Shown: positions 25,544 through 37,663, counted from the stretch's first letter. The stretch: DNA of 64,000 nt from Rhipicephalus microplus (GCF_043290135.1 NC_134709.1:69926456-69990455); one strand, 5' to 3'. The notes: generated by a model from the sequence alone, not told the origin. Made by a program: numbers and translations.

Positions 25544-25818
25544 TCATGGCGTATCCACGGAGTGAATGATGATGAGTGGGGCGAAGATGGCCAGTCAGCC
25601 CGTCCGTGCTTCCGTCCGTTCGTTCGTTTTTGCTTCCATCGGTCCGCGCGACCATCCATGCGTCCGTCCGTCTGTGCATGCGACCGTCCGTGAGTTCGTC
25701 CATCCGTCTGTCCGTCCGTTCATGTGTCCATCCGTATGACCGTCCGCTGGTCTCTATGTCCGTCCATGCGTTCATTCAGTGAACACTCCAAGTACCGCCA
25801 TCTCACATATCGCATTCC
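25544..25818 (-). mobile_element. T-element copy 4 (minus, truncated at its start side)
   Basis: On the minus strand the end motif is cttcgccccactcatcatcattcactccgtgg...atga followed by seven T (plus-strand A-run 25537-25543). The core is GGAC-type on the minus strand. The body is preserved only to the gatatgtgagatggcggtacttgg segment (about 25790-25815), so the start and most of the body are missing. It abuts a fragment of the (GATA)n-tailed repeat family. Confidence 0.78.
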
Positions 25819-25822
25819 TTGC

Positions 25823-25854
25823 GGCACATACCCACTCTAGAGCGGGTATGTGCC
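25823..25854. repeat. 32-bp near-perfect palindrome, fragment of the (GATA)n-tailed repeat
   Basis: ggcacatacccactct is followed at once by agagcgggtatgtgcc: 15 of 16 positions pair and there is no spacer. Diverged forms of the same block (catacccgcc...ggtatgtg at about 19827; cacatacccggctgcgagtatg at about 33500) lie inside the (GATA)n-tailed repeats, so this is probably a detached piece of that family. Confidence 0.8.
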
Positions 25855-26601
25855 ACCGGTGTTTACCAACACTACTACATACATCGGAAGATGTACAGAC
25901 CCACGCCATAAGCAGGTTCGCCCCTGGAAGACAAGCTGTGTGCCTTCTGCAGCAGGCGTCTTCTTCGAAAAGCTGAAATGACATGGAATACCACGTGACA
26001 CGCCGTCTTTTTTCAGCAGAAGGCGCTGACTGCCACGGTTCTTCCGGATTGCTGAGCTAAGACGTCGCCGATTGATCCTGCTTTTCTGCTTTTATTTGTT
26101 TGTTTGACAACATTCATGGCCATGCCTTTCCACTTACGCGTTGTGTACCGAAAAGTTTGCATTCATCACAATTGCTTGATTTTCTGAAGAACCTTTTTTT
26201 TTTGTTTACACAGGGTGCAGCTAAGTAAGATGTGATGCTGCATTTGTTTTTGTTTTCAATTGGGCTTTATTGACGGGGGTTCAAACATAGAGCTCTGGCG
26301 GCGGCCAGCGAGAAATCAATGGCAAAACTGCAAGGTTTACAGGCTGGCTTCGATTGCTCGACGAAATGGCTGCATGGGTTGGATGCATTAGGTTGCTTAC
26401 TATTTTATCCTGGACGTCGTTTCGCATTACCGCTTTTCGTTTTTCGCGGAGGATTCTTTCTTGCATCTTGTACTTATTCTTCGGTATGGCAGATTTCGGA
26501 AACTGGATCACCGCATCAATAAATTTTGAAGCACCTCTTTTTGCCCCTCAAGTCCTCCAGCACAAAAAAAAGCCTCTAAGTTGATGCAACAACAACGAGA
26601 A
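25855..26601. other. Unrecognised; minus-strand frame with downstream poly(A) signal
   Basis: A minus-strand frame at 26511-26281 is basic and Lys/Arg-rich in its first half. A canonical AATAAA lies just after its stop on the same strand (plus-strand tttatt at 26266-26271), followed by A-rich sequence, which could mark the 3' end of a retrotransposed transcript. I recognise no protein family, and the link is inference. Confidence 0.3.
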
Positions 26602-26719
<118 letters not shown>

Positions 26720-29327
26720 TAGTTCACATAACCACAAAAAATAACAATAAAGAGGAGTATGAAAGAAAACCACAATGTGCTTGACCCTATTCGAACTACT
26801 TAGCAGGTAAACTGTGGGGAAATCTATAACAATATAGACAACTGTTCTGTAGTTGCATATGAAAACGTTTGAACAATGTGGAGAAAGTGAAAGAAATAAA
26901 GCAAGCGCCAAGCATTACCATGCGTGAATCCTTAAGATAGCGCGTCTTCGTACTGAGCGTATGCATTTCTATCCAAGTTCTCCTTCATTTGAAGAATTTC
27001 CGCCGCTACTGAAAAGTAAACTTTGCAAAAATTTTCCAGAGCACAAAACGTAGGAGCAACTGACCTTTCTGTAAGGCAATGAGCACAAGTATTTTGCGAT
27101 GTCGAGGTTCGCAGAATTACCATTATTACGTGTAATCGCAGTCACTTCAACATACCGACAATGAACAGTTATGGATGTATATATCAGAACTTTACGCTAC
27201 CGAAATACAAAAACATTATGAATACCGTCATGATGAAGAGTTATGGAATAACTAGGGACCCAAATATTTATCAACTTGAAGCAAAATTTATGTATATGGA
27301 TGTTTTGTTTCACCGGCAGTTGAATCCGCGCAATTGTATTTAGCCTCGGGACATTATTGCCACTAAGGCATTGCTGTTCTTTTTAGTAGGTCAAGGCAAC
27401 TATATTTTGTCAATTGCACTGCGCAAAACAATAATAAATAACACAAGTGTGCAAGTACCGTCATTGAGCATTTTCAAATATTATCCGGCTTTCCGATAGC
27501 CTAACGTTCGACGTGATGTAAAATTTTTGATTATTTCTGCTGCTTTCGGCCACTGAGTAACTTTTGGCGTCTCCTATTGTATATAACAGCACTTAAAAAT
27601 GGATGTTTTCAGAATTTAGACAGGTAACTGGTAGACAAACCTTTTTTTTTTAAATCGCAGTTGTATTCACTATTTGTCTCTAGAAAAAACAAATATAGCG
27701 GTGATTCTATAGTGTCACTCATTGTGATTTTAATCGCCGTCATTGCCAAATCAAAGCGAAAGCGAGTTATGTGTAGGCATCACAAGGGAATGTGATACAC
27801 GGAGCCAATATCGATGAGTCGCTCTACCACACAGCGGTCCGCTCCATTGTGCACAACAAGCCCTCTTCACCACAGAACGTTTTCCCCCTTTCCACAGTAC
27901 AGAAAGTAACTACAAGGGATATACCAAGCACGTGCCCACTTCAGTGTGTTGGAAAAGAACGCAATACTAAACGCAAGAGGATATCTGCAGCGCTCTTTCC
28001 AATCCAGTGATGGGAAACTGAATGTACCCTGCAGGTTCAAGTCGAGGAAGCTCTCCCTGAAGTGTTCGCGGGTCAAGCCTTCGATACGAAGCCTGTCGCC
28101 ATTTATAACAAGAGCCCGAGGATTAATCGATGCCCTATGTGCTCCCATCTTGAGAATCTCAGGAGGCATGCCTTCTCTCTATTTGTCCCTTTCCCCGACT
28201 ATGATAGGCTTTTAAGCAGAAGGGATCGTGAACCACATATATAGAAAAAACTGGGCGAGCTTAAAGACGGCAGCGGGGCACAAGAAGTCTGCTCAAGGTT
28301 CGATATCTGTAAGAATGGCCAACGTCAAGAAAAGAAACAGTGAGATATGCTGTAGGAGGAAGTCAGAAAAAAAAGGAACTCGCATATAATACCGTTCTCT
28401 TGTTTTCTACTTTCTATACAAAACGAATCTTAGTATATAACGGAGGACACCATTGTTGCAAGAAGAGCAGTTGTTCTAGCTGACCTAGATGGTCCTAATT
28501 GAAGTTTACAGAAAAGGAAGCTGCATAGATGTGTGGCAATCTATAGCTTTAGGAAATGGCTTGCTTGTGATATTTTTGTCGCAATGCGTGAGATTGGCTC
28601 GAAAATTGAGTTCTTTGAGCTGCAAATGAACTTTAGACCTTTGCGGCACGTATACGGAGACCCTTTACACTGTGTCATGCACTGAATGTTTTAAAATGAT
28701 TCTTCGGAATACATCTGGGAACATGCGTTGGAGAGTGCTAAATATTTATCTCGCATACCTAATAATGTTATTATAATCGATTCTTAGAAGCACGGGAGAA
28801 ATATTTTCATGTAAAGACTCTTGTGTGAGTATACTTTCTCAATTTTTACAAGACGCGACCTACCTAAATGATGTCAAAAGTCAAAGGCAAAATAGCGAAA
28901 GAGTGAAACTCACACTAGTCTTTTTTATTTCGTTATTTATTCAATAGAACGTACGCAACAGTGTGCGCGCTCATTGCCCTTCTACGTTGACGTATGATCG
29001 CACTGGCGACGGCAAATCAAAATTTTTCACCTCGACCCTTTCGCCGCATTTTGCACCTTGAATAAAAGCATGCGATACCATTTCTGAAGCTTCTCGGGGG
29101 TAATTGAAGAACAAGTTGAGGCAGCAACGCACTAGTGGTGGGAAACACTAGGAAAGCAGCGGAACTGATGGCCTTCCCATTTTGTTTTCCTTTAGCCTCG
29201 CTCTCACTCCCATTCTCACTTAGCTGCTATACTATGCTCTACTTCGCTATGGAATGCTGTAGCTTCTCTCCTCCTCCATGACTTCTCCAAACGCTCACAT
29301 CAATTATCCTCACCTTCCATTTGTTTT
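26720..29327. other. No recognisable gene
   Basis: Open frames near 27867-28215 on both strands overlap each other and match nothing I know. From 28240 to 29300 there is no open frame of note. Composition is AT-rich with several T/A runs. Confidence 0.45.
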
Positions 29328-29516
29328 ACAACAAAAGCTGTTATGAGAAAAGAACACTTGTCACGTGCGGCGCAGTAGTTGTCTGCCGCCACCGATGCCC
29401 GTAACCAGTATAGAACGAAAAAAAAGCATCAGTAAATAAAACAAAACACTAATGACACTCTGAGATTCGAACCCAGGTACCCTGAGTGCAGGCCCAGTAT
29501 TCTACCACTGAGACAC
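29328..29516 (-). mobile_element. tRNA-Gly-like SINE (second family)
   Basis: On the minus strand the head reads gtctcagtggtagaatac with a near-consensus box B, ggttcgaatct (29473-29463). The tail is shared with 59229-59425: a ggttacgggcatcggtggcgg-type block, then ctcataacagcttttgttgtaaaa. The head resembles a glycine tRNA (the cagtggtagaat word). Box A has one mismatch. I could not define a target duplication. Confidence 0.72.
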
Positions 29517-29949
29517 GCTTAGCTTTTTTTCAGGGTATTTAATAAAGTATTTGCGTAATAAAGACAAATCAGCAAAAAAAAGTGCAATCAATTGGCTAGA
29601 ATAAGCGCTCAAGCGTTACTCATACATACTCAGTGGCTAACACAGCGTGAGTTCTTCGCATCGAGAGTTCTTCACATCGTGTTACGCAAACAAAAAGGGG
29701 TGAGGTCAAACAGCTCTCTTCGATGGAGTGCCAGTCCGCTCTAAAGTCTAGCGGAAATGTTTGTGAACTGGATAGCCATTTGAATGAAGTCTGTGCTTGA
29801 AGAGGTGATGGGCTCTGTGTTGCGGTCTTGCATTCGTATCTTCCACAAGCTGTGCATACACACGACGAAAACATATTATAATGGAACTTCATCAAGCGCT
29901 GCTCGTAGAAGACAAGGAAATGTGTGAGAACTTATGATGAAATGTGTTT
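29517..29949. other. No recognisable gene
   Basis: A minus-strand frame (29620-29895) has no recognisable domain. Sequence just before 29950 is the left flank of the next T-element. Confidence 0.45.
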
Positions 29950-30720
29950 AGGGGCGAAGCTCCTTAAAGCGGCACCCGTTCATCGCTCGTCGTAGTACGT
30001 ACCATGTCTTACGCTTTGACCTGCAAAGTGGTGCCAGTGGGAGAATTCTCTTGTGCGTTGTTGAACAATAAAAAATTCGAAGCGTGTTCGTTAACTTAAA
30101 CCCGAACTCTCTTGTCTCTCATTCCCCATTAGCAGCCATTGGCATGTACATTGGGCGCTATCTGAAAAGAAAGGGTTGCTACGTTATACTCGCTGGGCGT
30201 AACCTCCTTGGTTTTAGAACGGTTTAGTGAGCATTGGGCCGCAGTGCCATGAATACAGTGAACTAGTATATACAATGAACTCGAGGTGTTTAAAGGTGGG
30301 AAGTAAAGACGAAGCGCAAGCCATAAGAAAGTGTGCGTGTGTCACCTCTCGTTTAGTCCTTGCAATGTCCGCTGGATGGCGGTGCTTCTATATGCAGAAT
30401 ATATGATGAAAAGATTCGAGATGGTGGTATTTGGAGTGTTGACTAGATGGACGAACGGACTCACAGATGCATGGACGGACGTACGGATGGCTGCACGGAC
30501 GGATAGACGCATGGACGGACGCAGGGGCGAATGCAGGGGCGGATGCAGGGACGGACGCATGGATGACCATGCGGACGCTCGAATAGACGCATGCATGGAC
30601 GGGCGGATGGAGGCATGGACGGTGACACAGATGGACGCATGTACGGACGGAAGCAAGAACGAATGGACAGACGGATGCTTCGCCCCACTTTCCATCATTC
30701 ACCCCGTGAATATGCTGCCA
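29950..30720 (+). mobile_element. T-element copy 5 (long form, best-preserved ends)
   Basis: Start aggggcgaagctccttaaagcgg. The body carries the gcgttgttgaacaataaaa, tactcgctgggcgtaacctcc, atgaactcgaggtg and gtccgctggatggcgg blocks. A GGAC/GCATGGACGG core spans about 30450-30670. The end is acggatgcttcgccccactttccatcattcaccccgtgaatatgctgcca, then six T. The terminal words ggggcgaagc and gcttcgcccc are exact reverse complements. The T-run continues directly into minus-strand LINE coding sequence, where it forms Lys-Lys codons, so the element landed in that A-tract. Confidence 0.88.
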
Positions 30721-30726
30721 TTTTTT

Positions 30727-30915
30727 CAGTGCTCGCTGAAAGACTCCCCAAAAGAGTGTAGCATCTTTGCAACTAGCAAAGCAATGTTCAATCGTTTCTG
30801 GCACATTACCTAGACGCCAGTTAACAGATGGAATAAAAATACCCTTTGTTCCCTATTGACTTTCAATCTTTGGGAGAGCTGAAGCTTGCAATACTTTCTT
30901 AGCAACAAAGCTTCA
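30727..30915 (-). mobile_element. LINE remnant: reverse-transcriptase zinc-binding region
   Basis: The minus strand encodes, in one frame with a single stop, KKVLQASALPKIESQ, then GTKGIFIPSVNWRLGNVPETIEHCF-ASCKDATLFW, then a segment ending in ALKK at the T-element boundary. The PETIEHCF...CKDA..FW pattern is the zinc-binding region after LINE reverse transcriptases; the first Cys pair is lost (WRLG in place of a CxxC). Nothing of this element is recognised on the far side of the T-element. Confidence 0.65.
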
Positions 30916-31178
30916 CTGTGTAGTGCAACTTATCTATTATGCAAGATTTTATATACAATGCTTTCATCGGATTTTCGCTACTATTATATGATCTTTGACT
31001 TTTGAGACCATGCGTCGTGATAATATAATCAAGCCAGTTAGTGTGGTTGGGTTAGGTTCAAAACACCTTTATTTATGGCAAATAGTGTCATGAATCTTCT
31101 TTCTTCGAGAAAATTTCTATTCTGTAATTTGTTCCTTCTTGCAGATTACACTTGTTCATTGCTTGCCACATTTAATTG

Positions 31179-31693
31179 TATACTCGCTGAGCGTGACCTC
31201 CTAGGTTTCAGAAAGGTTTAGCGAGTGTCGGGTCGTAGTGCCATGAATACAGTGAACTGGTATATACCATGAACTCGAGGTGGTTAAAGGTGGGTAGTAG
31301 ACACGAAACGCAAGCAGTAAGAAAGTGTGCTTGTGCCTTCTCTCGTTCAGTCCTTGGAATGTCCGCTCAATGGCGGTGCTTCTATATCAGGAATATATGA
31401 TGAAAATATGCGAGATGGTGCTACTTGGAGTTTGAATAGGTAGACGAACGGACACACAGACAGATGCATGGACGGACGCACAGATGGTTGCATGGACGGA
31501 TGGACGCATGAACGGGCGCAGGAGCGGATGCATGGACGAAAGCAGGGACGGACGCACAGATGAACGTGCGGACGCACGAACAGATGCACGGGTGGCCACA
31601 CAGACGCACGCATGGACGGAAGGAAGCAAGGACGAATGGACGGACGGATGCTTCGCCCCACTATCCAACATTCACTCCGCGGATGTGCTGCTG
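31179..31693 (+). mobile_element. T-element copy 6 (start side missing)
   Basis: It begins abruptly at tatactcgctgagcgtgacctcc, about 230 bases inside the long form, and continues through ccatgaactcgaggtgg, gtccgctcaatggcgg and the GGAC-type core (31440-31645) to the end cggatgcttcgccccactatccaacattcactccgcgg, then ten T. Like copy 4, it lost the start side and kept the T-run side. The T-run abuts the Lys codons of a Mutator-like transposase remnant on the minus strand. Confidence 0.85.
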
Positions 31694-31703
31694 TTTTTTT
31701 TTT

Positions 31704-32035
31704 CTTTTTGTGTTGAAACATCTTGCCTGGCGTGCCTCATTTGTCGCCTGGTATGCAGCCGCGTCAGCACAGCACTGTCGACGCACTTCAAGGATGCGCA
31801 GGCCCTGCACTGCGCAGTTCCCTGGCGAAATTCCAAAACGGTTCAGCACATTCACACGGGCTGTAGTGCCATCATTAAAAGTGAGCAGAGCATCAAGCGT
31901 GCATATATAAAGTGCTTGGTGCCCGAGGAGAACGTATCTTGGAGCGCGCTCCCAAGCGACCATCCAACGACTCAGCATGGTTTTGAGTTTCCCGTGAAGG
32001 CATTTGGCAAGTAATTCTAGATGAGCAAGTCCACA
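31704..32035 (-). pseudogene. Mutator-like (MULE) transposase C-terminal remnant
   Basis: Read on the minus strand: KCLHGK, a one-base loss, TQNHAES, a compensating shift, then WERAPRYVLLGHQAL, TLDALLTFNDGTTARVNVLNR, FGISPGNCAVQGL and a basic tail ending in KRKKK at the neighbouring T-element. The CLHGKTQN.AES...W.RAPK pattern followed by a FNDG...LGISPG-type segment is, to my knowledge, the C-terminal part of arthropod Mutator-superfamily transposases. The catalytic DDE core is not visible. At least two frameshifts make it a pseudogene. Confidence rests on motif order, not on a database match. Confidence 0.6.
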
Positions 32036-33048
32036 ATAACTTGGCTTAACTGCCTAACTAACAGATGCTGGAAGGGGCTCTTTATGAAGGAGTGGTTCAC
32101 CGTTCAACATGGCGTTCTTCGAGCAATGACCGTGGTATGGATTGAAATCATTTGATGTCATGTGAAAATATGTGAACCAGACAGATTCTCGCATGCCCTA
32201 CAAGCTAAATGTATTTGTTCTAATAGCCCAACGCAATAGTTTTCGTGCTTGCCAATGATGACACCACTAAGACGTCCCCGACCAAATGTAGATTTTTGCG
32301 ACAGAGAGCTTGGGGCCATTGCTTATTTTCATTTTTGCAGCTGTGACCCCCCCCCCCCCCCGAATGGGCCAAATATGCTCCAGCTTGCAAACTGTAACTT
32401 CTCTGTATGACTGTGATGCTTAAACTGCAAGAAATTCCTTCCTCGTTTCCCAAGAATAGAGGTAGGGCAGGCCACCACAAGAATTTTGAAATAAGTCATT
32501 TTTATAGAAGCAAATCGTATTAAGACAAAACAACTAAATCTGGTTAAGAAAATGTTGCAGATTTCAAAGAACGTGTAAAAGTGATTGTTAAGTATTTTTG
32601 CTGGGTCTCTTTAAAGAGAACTAACAGGCAATAATGCCAGAGATAGCATAGAGGCTGTATTTATTTAGAACTAATTGTAATGTAAAGTCGAAGAAATAAA
32701 AGTAGACGAAAACATAACTTGCCATGAGCAGGAAACGAGCCTGTGACCTTCGAATAACACCTCTGGCGGGATCTAAAAAGAACTTAGCTTATGGAGTGTT
32801 AACATGTTGGCTATGGTTGGCAGATGGTCCTTCGGGCAATGAATAGAAAGTAAAAGTTGTGCAAAACGTTCGGTAGACCCCACATACATTGCAAATCAAT
32901 GTTATGAGAAGCATTCCAGATAGAAGGGGACTGCGTTGTAATTTTTTACTTAGCAGAACGTTACAAACTGGCGCTAAAGATAAGTTGAAGTACTCGCGGA
33001 GACATAGGTTTAACAGCAGTATGTGGTTTACATAATCACTTATTTAAA
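32036..33048. other. No recognisable gene; poly(C) tract
   Basis: A run of 15 C occurs at 32347-32361. Open frames are short and anonymous. Sequence before 32160 may include more of the decayed transposase region, but I cannot support it. Confidence 0.45.
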
Positions 33049-33712
33049 GTTGCGTAACGATGCCAACAGCAACATGAGTATTAGCAACACCAGAAGCGGC
33101 AAGCTAATAAATATCAAGCGCTGGTGCTCGTGAGGCCTAAATACAAATGACGTCAACCAGATGAGACGGCTGTATCATAGGAGTAAATATGGAATGTTGC
33201 TCCAGTTTGATAGCCAGTCCTGCAACCACAATTGGCGTTTCACGAACATTAGAGTTTCTTCGAAAAGTAGTTCGGAGACCTCACGTGGATCTGTGGTATA
33301 ATACTTGGCTGCGTCGCCGGATGGTATGGTTACATTCTTGCTGTGACCCTGGCTTTTTTTTTAACATTTGACAGGTCAACGCTGCCAATGTCAGGTTTTC
33401 TTTAACGCTCACGCGTTATTATTACCCATGTGTGTTCTTGTCATTCCTGAGTGAATACTATATATCAATCACCTGTGGCCCATACCTGCATATCAGCGGC
33501 ACATACCCGGCTGCGAGTATGCACTGCACCGTTTGCAGAGAAAAAAAAATTGACGACCGAAGCGACCATATTGCCACATTATTCATGGTCATGACCAGCG
33601 AGTCGTGTTAGTCATATACCACCTTACCCTCCCATACCAATTTTGGTTTACCCGAAGTAAAAGAGGCAATATCCAGAGCACCCAGACTTAGGCACATAGA
33701 TAGATAGATAGT

Positions 33713-33758
<46 letters not shown>

Positions 33759-33762
33759 TCAG
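33049..33762 (+). repeat. (GATA)n-tailed repeat, single copy
   Basis: Homologous to the 18593-20154 array: gttgcgtaacgatgccaacagcaac, ttcacgaacattagag, ctttaacgctcacgcg...attaccc, cacatacccggctgcgagtatg, agagcacccagac, then (GATA)n at about 33699-33759. It carries no T-element and only one unit, so it shows the pre-insertion structure of the family. Confidence 0.8.
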
Positions 33763-35602
33763 CAGTACCTGATAAAATGCTTCACATTTAAATATTTTGT
33801 CTACAAATACGCACAAGAAAAGAAGAACGGTGCACCATTCAAAACGCTTTGGAAAATGGCTGCATTATCTCTAGTTTAACCACTGAAAATGGTCGATAAC
33901 GTATTGTCCTGTTTTCTAAACTTGTAGGATCGACTCCATTTGTTTGCACCGCATTGTTTTAGCCTCTGAAAATGGGGGCCCTGCCTTAATAGCAGCACCA
34001 TAATTTCGATAATAAGTTCGTTTTCGTTTCCCGGGCTAGGAGAGTCGCATCCCGTGTGAAGACTCTCTAAGGCGCCACACAAGTCACTACGTCAAATAAA
34101 AGTTGATACCACCACCTGGGTAACGTCTGGTGAAGGGACACCGAATTCTCATTCTTAAAACAACTTTTCAAGATAGCTGACTATGTTTCGCTGACTTGGT
34201 CACTCGCCATATGCACGGAGTCTCAAGTTTGATCACTGGGGCAGGTAAGCTTTAACAGACGCTTTAAGGTTGTTGTGAAGTCGGCAAAAGAAATCACAAT
34301 AGTAGGAAGCGTCGTGACATCTGAGTGTCGAGTGGACGTCATGTCGCATAATCTCATAGTATTGTGATTTATTAATTGCAAAACTTCTGGACTTTATTAT
34401 CTTTTGTCATGTATGGCTGATTCCAATTCATGCATCTTATACGCTTCTTATCCTTATACGCTTCTTATTTCCTTCTGCTGGTGTGTAATGATACCTCCTC
34501 GTCAATTTAAAAACATTAATGACACTTCCCCTTTGAAAATAAAACGTAAGTCTTCTCTTAGTTTCTCCGAAATAGTGAAGAAGTAGTTTGCAAAAGAATC
34601 AGCACTTCTTCTTTGACTTGTGACCACGCTTGCGAGTTCAGACAGTCTATAACGTAATTATCGCAATTGTAAGGCGTTTCATTACTTTATTGTACTGTTT
34701 TTTTAAGGACAATTACGTCCAGCTATGCATCGCACACACCTTTTCAGCAGTGTTTTTTTTTTGTCGAATTTAAACATTGCGTAAAAAACACGAAAGTTCC
34801 GTTTGATCTTGCCAGCACCCTTTATTATTGCGTTTATTGTTCAAAGTCCCATCTACAATTAAGCTACTTTGTAGTAACGAAGGAGCATATGAGTACAACA
34901 AAGTAAACAATGGGCGAACGAAGCCAAAAAGAAAGAAAAAGACGGGTTAGGCGTTTCGCTAGATCTATCAGAACGCGAGAAATAGAAAAAGAAACATGCA
35001 ACTTGTACAAATCTGGCTACACCATACTAGAATTGTTTACTTCGCAAACCTCATTTTCATCATCCTTTGTGCTGAATTGAGCGGTGCCCAATATTTCGTG
35101 GTTGTTCCTGCGTGCTTGTGGTCCCACGGCTATTCCAAAGTAGCACATGAGATTTCAATCCTGTAATGTTTTTTCCTTCGTGTTTCCCAGCATGCCTGCA
35201 TTGGGCAATACTTGTTTTCCAACTTCAGGGCGAAATTGTATGGTTTACTTCATTTCATTATTTCGATTGCTCAGTGCAAGTTTGACATCGCTGGTTTTGA
35301 AAGCATCTCGTGTGCATGCCGTAAAGGTAGGCCGCCATCCCACCTTTCCTGCAGCTGCATGGTGATACGGTTAGGAATGAAACGACATTTGTGCGTGACG
35401 AGAACAAGACAACCAAGTCACGTCGCTAAGGCATTGAGCTGTCGCGTGTTTCAACATCGACGAATGCCTCCTCGATCAATGGTTCTCAGATCATTGGTTC
35501 AGAGTTCCAATGTCGCGGAATCATTGCCGCGTTTATCTGTGAGAGACGTTCAACTGTGCCGAGTTTCTACCTTTGCAACTATTTCTCTCAGACTCAGATT
35601 CC
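33763..35602. other. No recognisable gene
   Basis: A plus-strand frame at 35212-35607 is open for 131 codons but has no identifiable domain and overlaps another open frame. From 33763 to 35140 only short frames occur. Nothing else is seen. Confidence 0.45.
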
Positions 35603-35652
35603 TTTGATAGCATACTTTTTAAAGTATGCTATCAAAATAGCATACTTTAAAG
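35603..35652. repeat. Perfect 16-bp-arm palindrome plus third partial copy
   Basis: tttgatagcatacttt (35603-35618), two T, then the exact reverse complement aaagtatgctatcaaa (35621-35636), followed at once by tagcatactttaaag, a further partial copy of the left arm. The DNA can form a cruciform with almost no loop. The third copy suggests slippage or template switching at the hairpin. Confidence 0.95.
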
Positions 35653-37496
35653 AAATATGTGCAGGAAGTGTAAAAAGTTTCTTTACAATATAATCACGCC
35701 ACCCTTCATTGGTATTTCTTCCACAATTTGTCGTTAGTTACTTAACATAGCTTTTGGAGTGTTGCTAAAAAATAAATGTTGTCACATAATACCGCAATAC
35801 ATTTTAAATAAAATTTTATCGTCATAGCAAAGAACTCGTTTTGCGAAAATTCTGTCGTCGACGTTGGTGTCGGCGTCGTAATATACTAAGAAGAATTTCG
35901 TTTGAACCTTTACATTCCTGATGCTCCCTCTGTATAATTGCAACTACTTATTGTAATACTTCCCTAACGAAACAAAAAAACATTTCATACACAATCAGAC
36001 GAGAGTGATAAGGTTCGTACATTTGCATACTATGCAAATATATTTGAGTGTTTATTCTTCATCTTATAGAGATTTGTTAATGCAGAAATTCATGGCGCCA
36101 GAGTGATCTGATGAAGTAAATTGCTCACTACCCTATTTGTTTAGTTGCATTTTGCACATTTGCCGCTTCATTTTGTCCTGAAATCTCACAAGACAGGTTT
36201 ATTATCGAAAAACAAAAGATCAATGAAGGCTACCAAAGCTAAATTTGCTTATTTATAATTACCAAACCTTCACTTGTGAACCTCTGACCGATCAGCAGCA
36301 ACGACGTACTGCTTAATTTAGAGCTTTCATGTCGTGACCCATTCGACAATTCAATTCCCTGACTGTTTCTCTAGAAAGGCTCTTTGGCGGAGTATAAATG
36401 ACTGAAATAATCTGCCATGCTGCTTCGTCGACGTGTTGCACAAAACACAGGGAACTCGTGACTAATTGGTCTTTTGTTTCTAGACCTGTTGTTATATGGG
36501 AGTGGTCGTGTACAGATACAATCTTCCCGTGTGCTAATGTTCGACGTCATGGCGGCTTAGATGTCTGTATTTTTGCTTTACACATCTTTCATTGTCGCAT
36601 TTTTATACCATTATTGTTACATACAAGTATACGTCTTACAGCGAGCACCTTTTGTACAGTTTACTAGAAAAGCGTTTAAAAGCCTCCAAAAATTGATCTG
36701 TCATCCCTGAGAACTACTGATTTGTATTATTCGCAAAAACAATTTACGTGACCACCCTGTATGTTTTGGACTCTCCCTTTAAACTACGCCCATGCTTTAA
36801 GACATAAATTGTTCACGCACATGACGCTCACGATCGTTTGTAAATGTTCTTTGATGGTTTGACGTGCTTTTTTTTATTTCTTGCATTTTGTTTAGTATCA
36901 TTCCTTGACGATGCGACACAAGGCTCTACTATATTCGGCCTTTTCACGTTCTTCACGTATAAAACAAAATCAAATGAAAGGTCTTTAACTCAACAGCTGA
37001 TTTTATATTTGACATTTCCTGTAACCATAGAGTGAAGTACATATATTCGGGAACAGAAGACAGTTGGAGAAAGGCAACAGCCTTATTTACCTTCTGATGG
37101 TAAAGTAGGGCTTATATCAATTGTTCTGATCCCCAATACGTTAATAAATACCTGTGCTCAATTGGCTTCATTCATTCCGACGCCTTGTGCAGTGCTGCAG
37201 AGTTTTATTCCGGCAAATGGCAGTCCATGAAAGGGCCATCCAGTGTTGTCCACTTTATCATGCAGTGGGCAACCACTGATTGCGCGCGCCGCAAAAAAAA
37301 AAAATAAAAAAAAATTCTTTCAAAGCTCTGCCACGTCTGTTTCGGCGGGCTTGGTGGTCAGGAGTGCGGAACGGCACGTAATACCGTGAAACGTGCCCCG
37401 TAGCTTGCTCTACCGTGTTTTTTAACGAGTCGGGTGGAATGAACTACTCCTATAACAAGATGAGTGCAACCTTGCGCACACCGAACTCTCCCTTAC
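35653..37496. other. No recognisable gene
   Basis: Open frames (36398-36667, 36844-37035, plus) are short and unrecognised. A-rich runs occur at about 37291-37314. Confidence 0.45.
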
Positions 37497-37663
37497 CTTA
37501 TCGTAGACTGTATCGGCTAGGTTCACGCACTGTGTAACGCTGGCCAACTGGGCAGGGCCTTCCTGTCTGTTGAAGCTCTTTGCAGCCGAAAAACTGTCTG
37601 CCAGGCTTTGTATTGCTGTTGCGAGTCGTTCTTGCTTGTAAAAATGCTCCAGTAGATACGGCT
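37497..37663 (-). other. Possible internal exon of an unidentified host gene
   Basis: A minus-strand frame (open 37739-37422) has a protein-like, helix-rich segment: EPYLLEHFYKQERLATAIQS, LADSFSAAKSFNRQEG, LASVTQCVNLADTVYDK. It is cut at 37497/37496 by a strong splice donor, AAG|GTAAGG, and a pyrimidine-containing candidate acceptor, gccctttcgtcaag, lies at 37664. Beyond the donor the frame turns Ser/Cys-rich, as an intron would. I do not recognise the protein. It could equally be a chance frame; no neighbouring exons were found. Confidence 0.35.
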
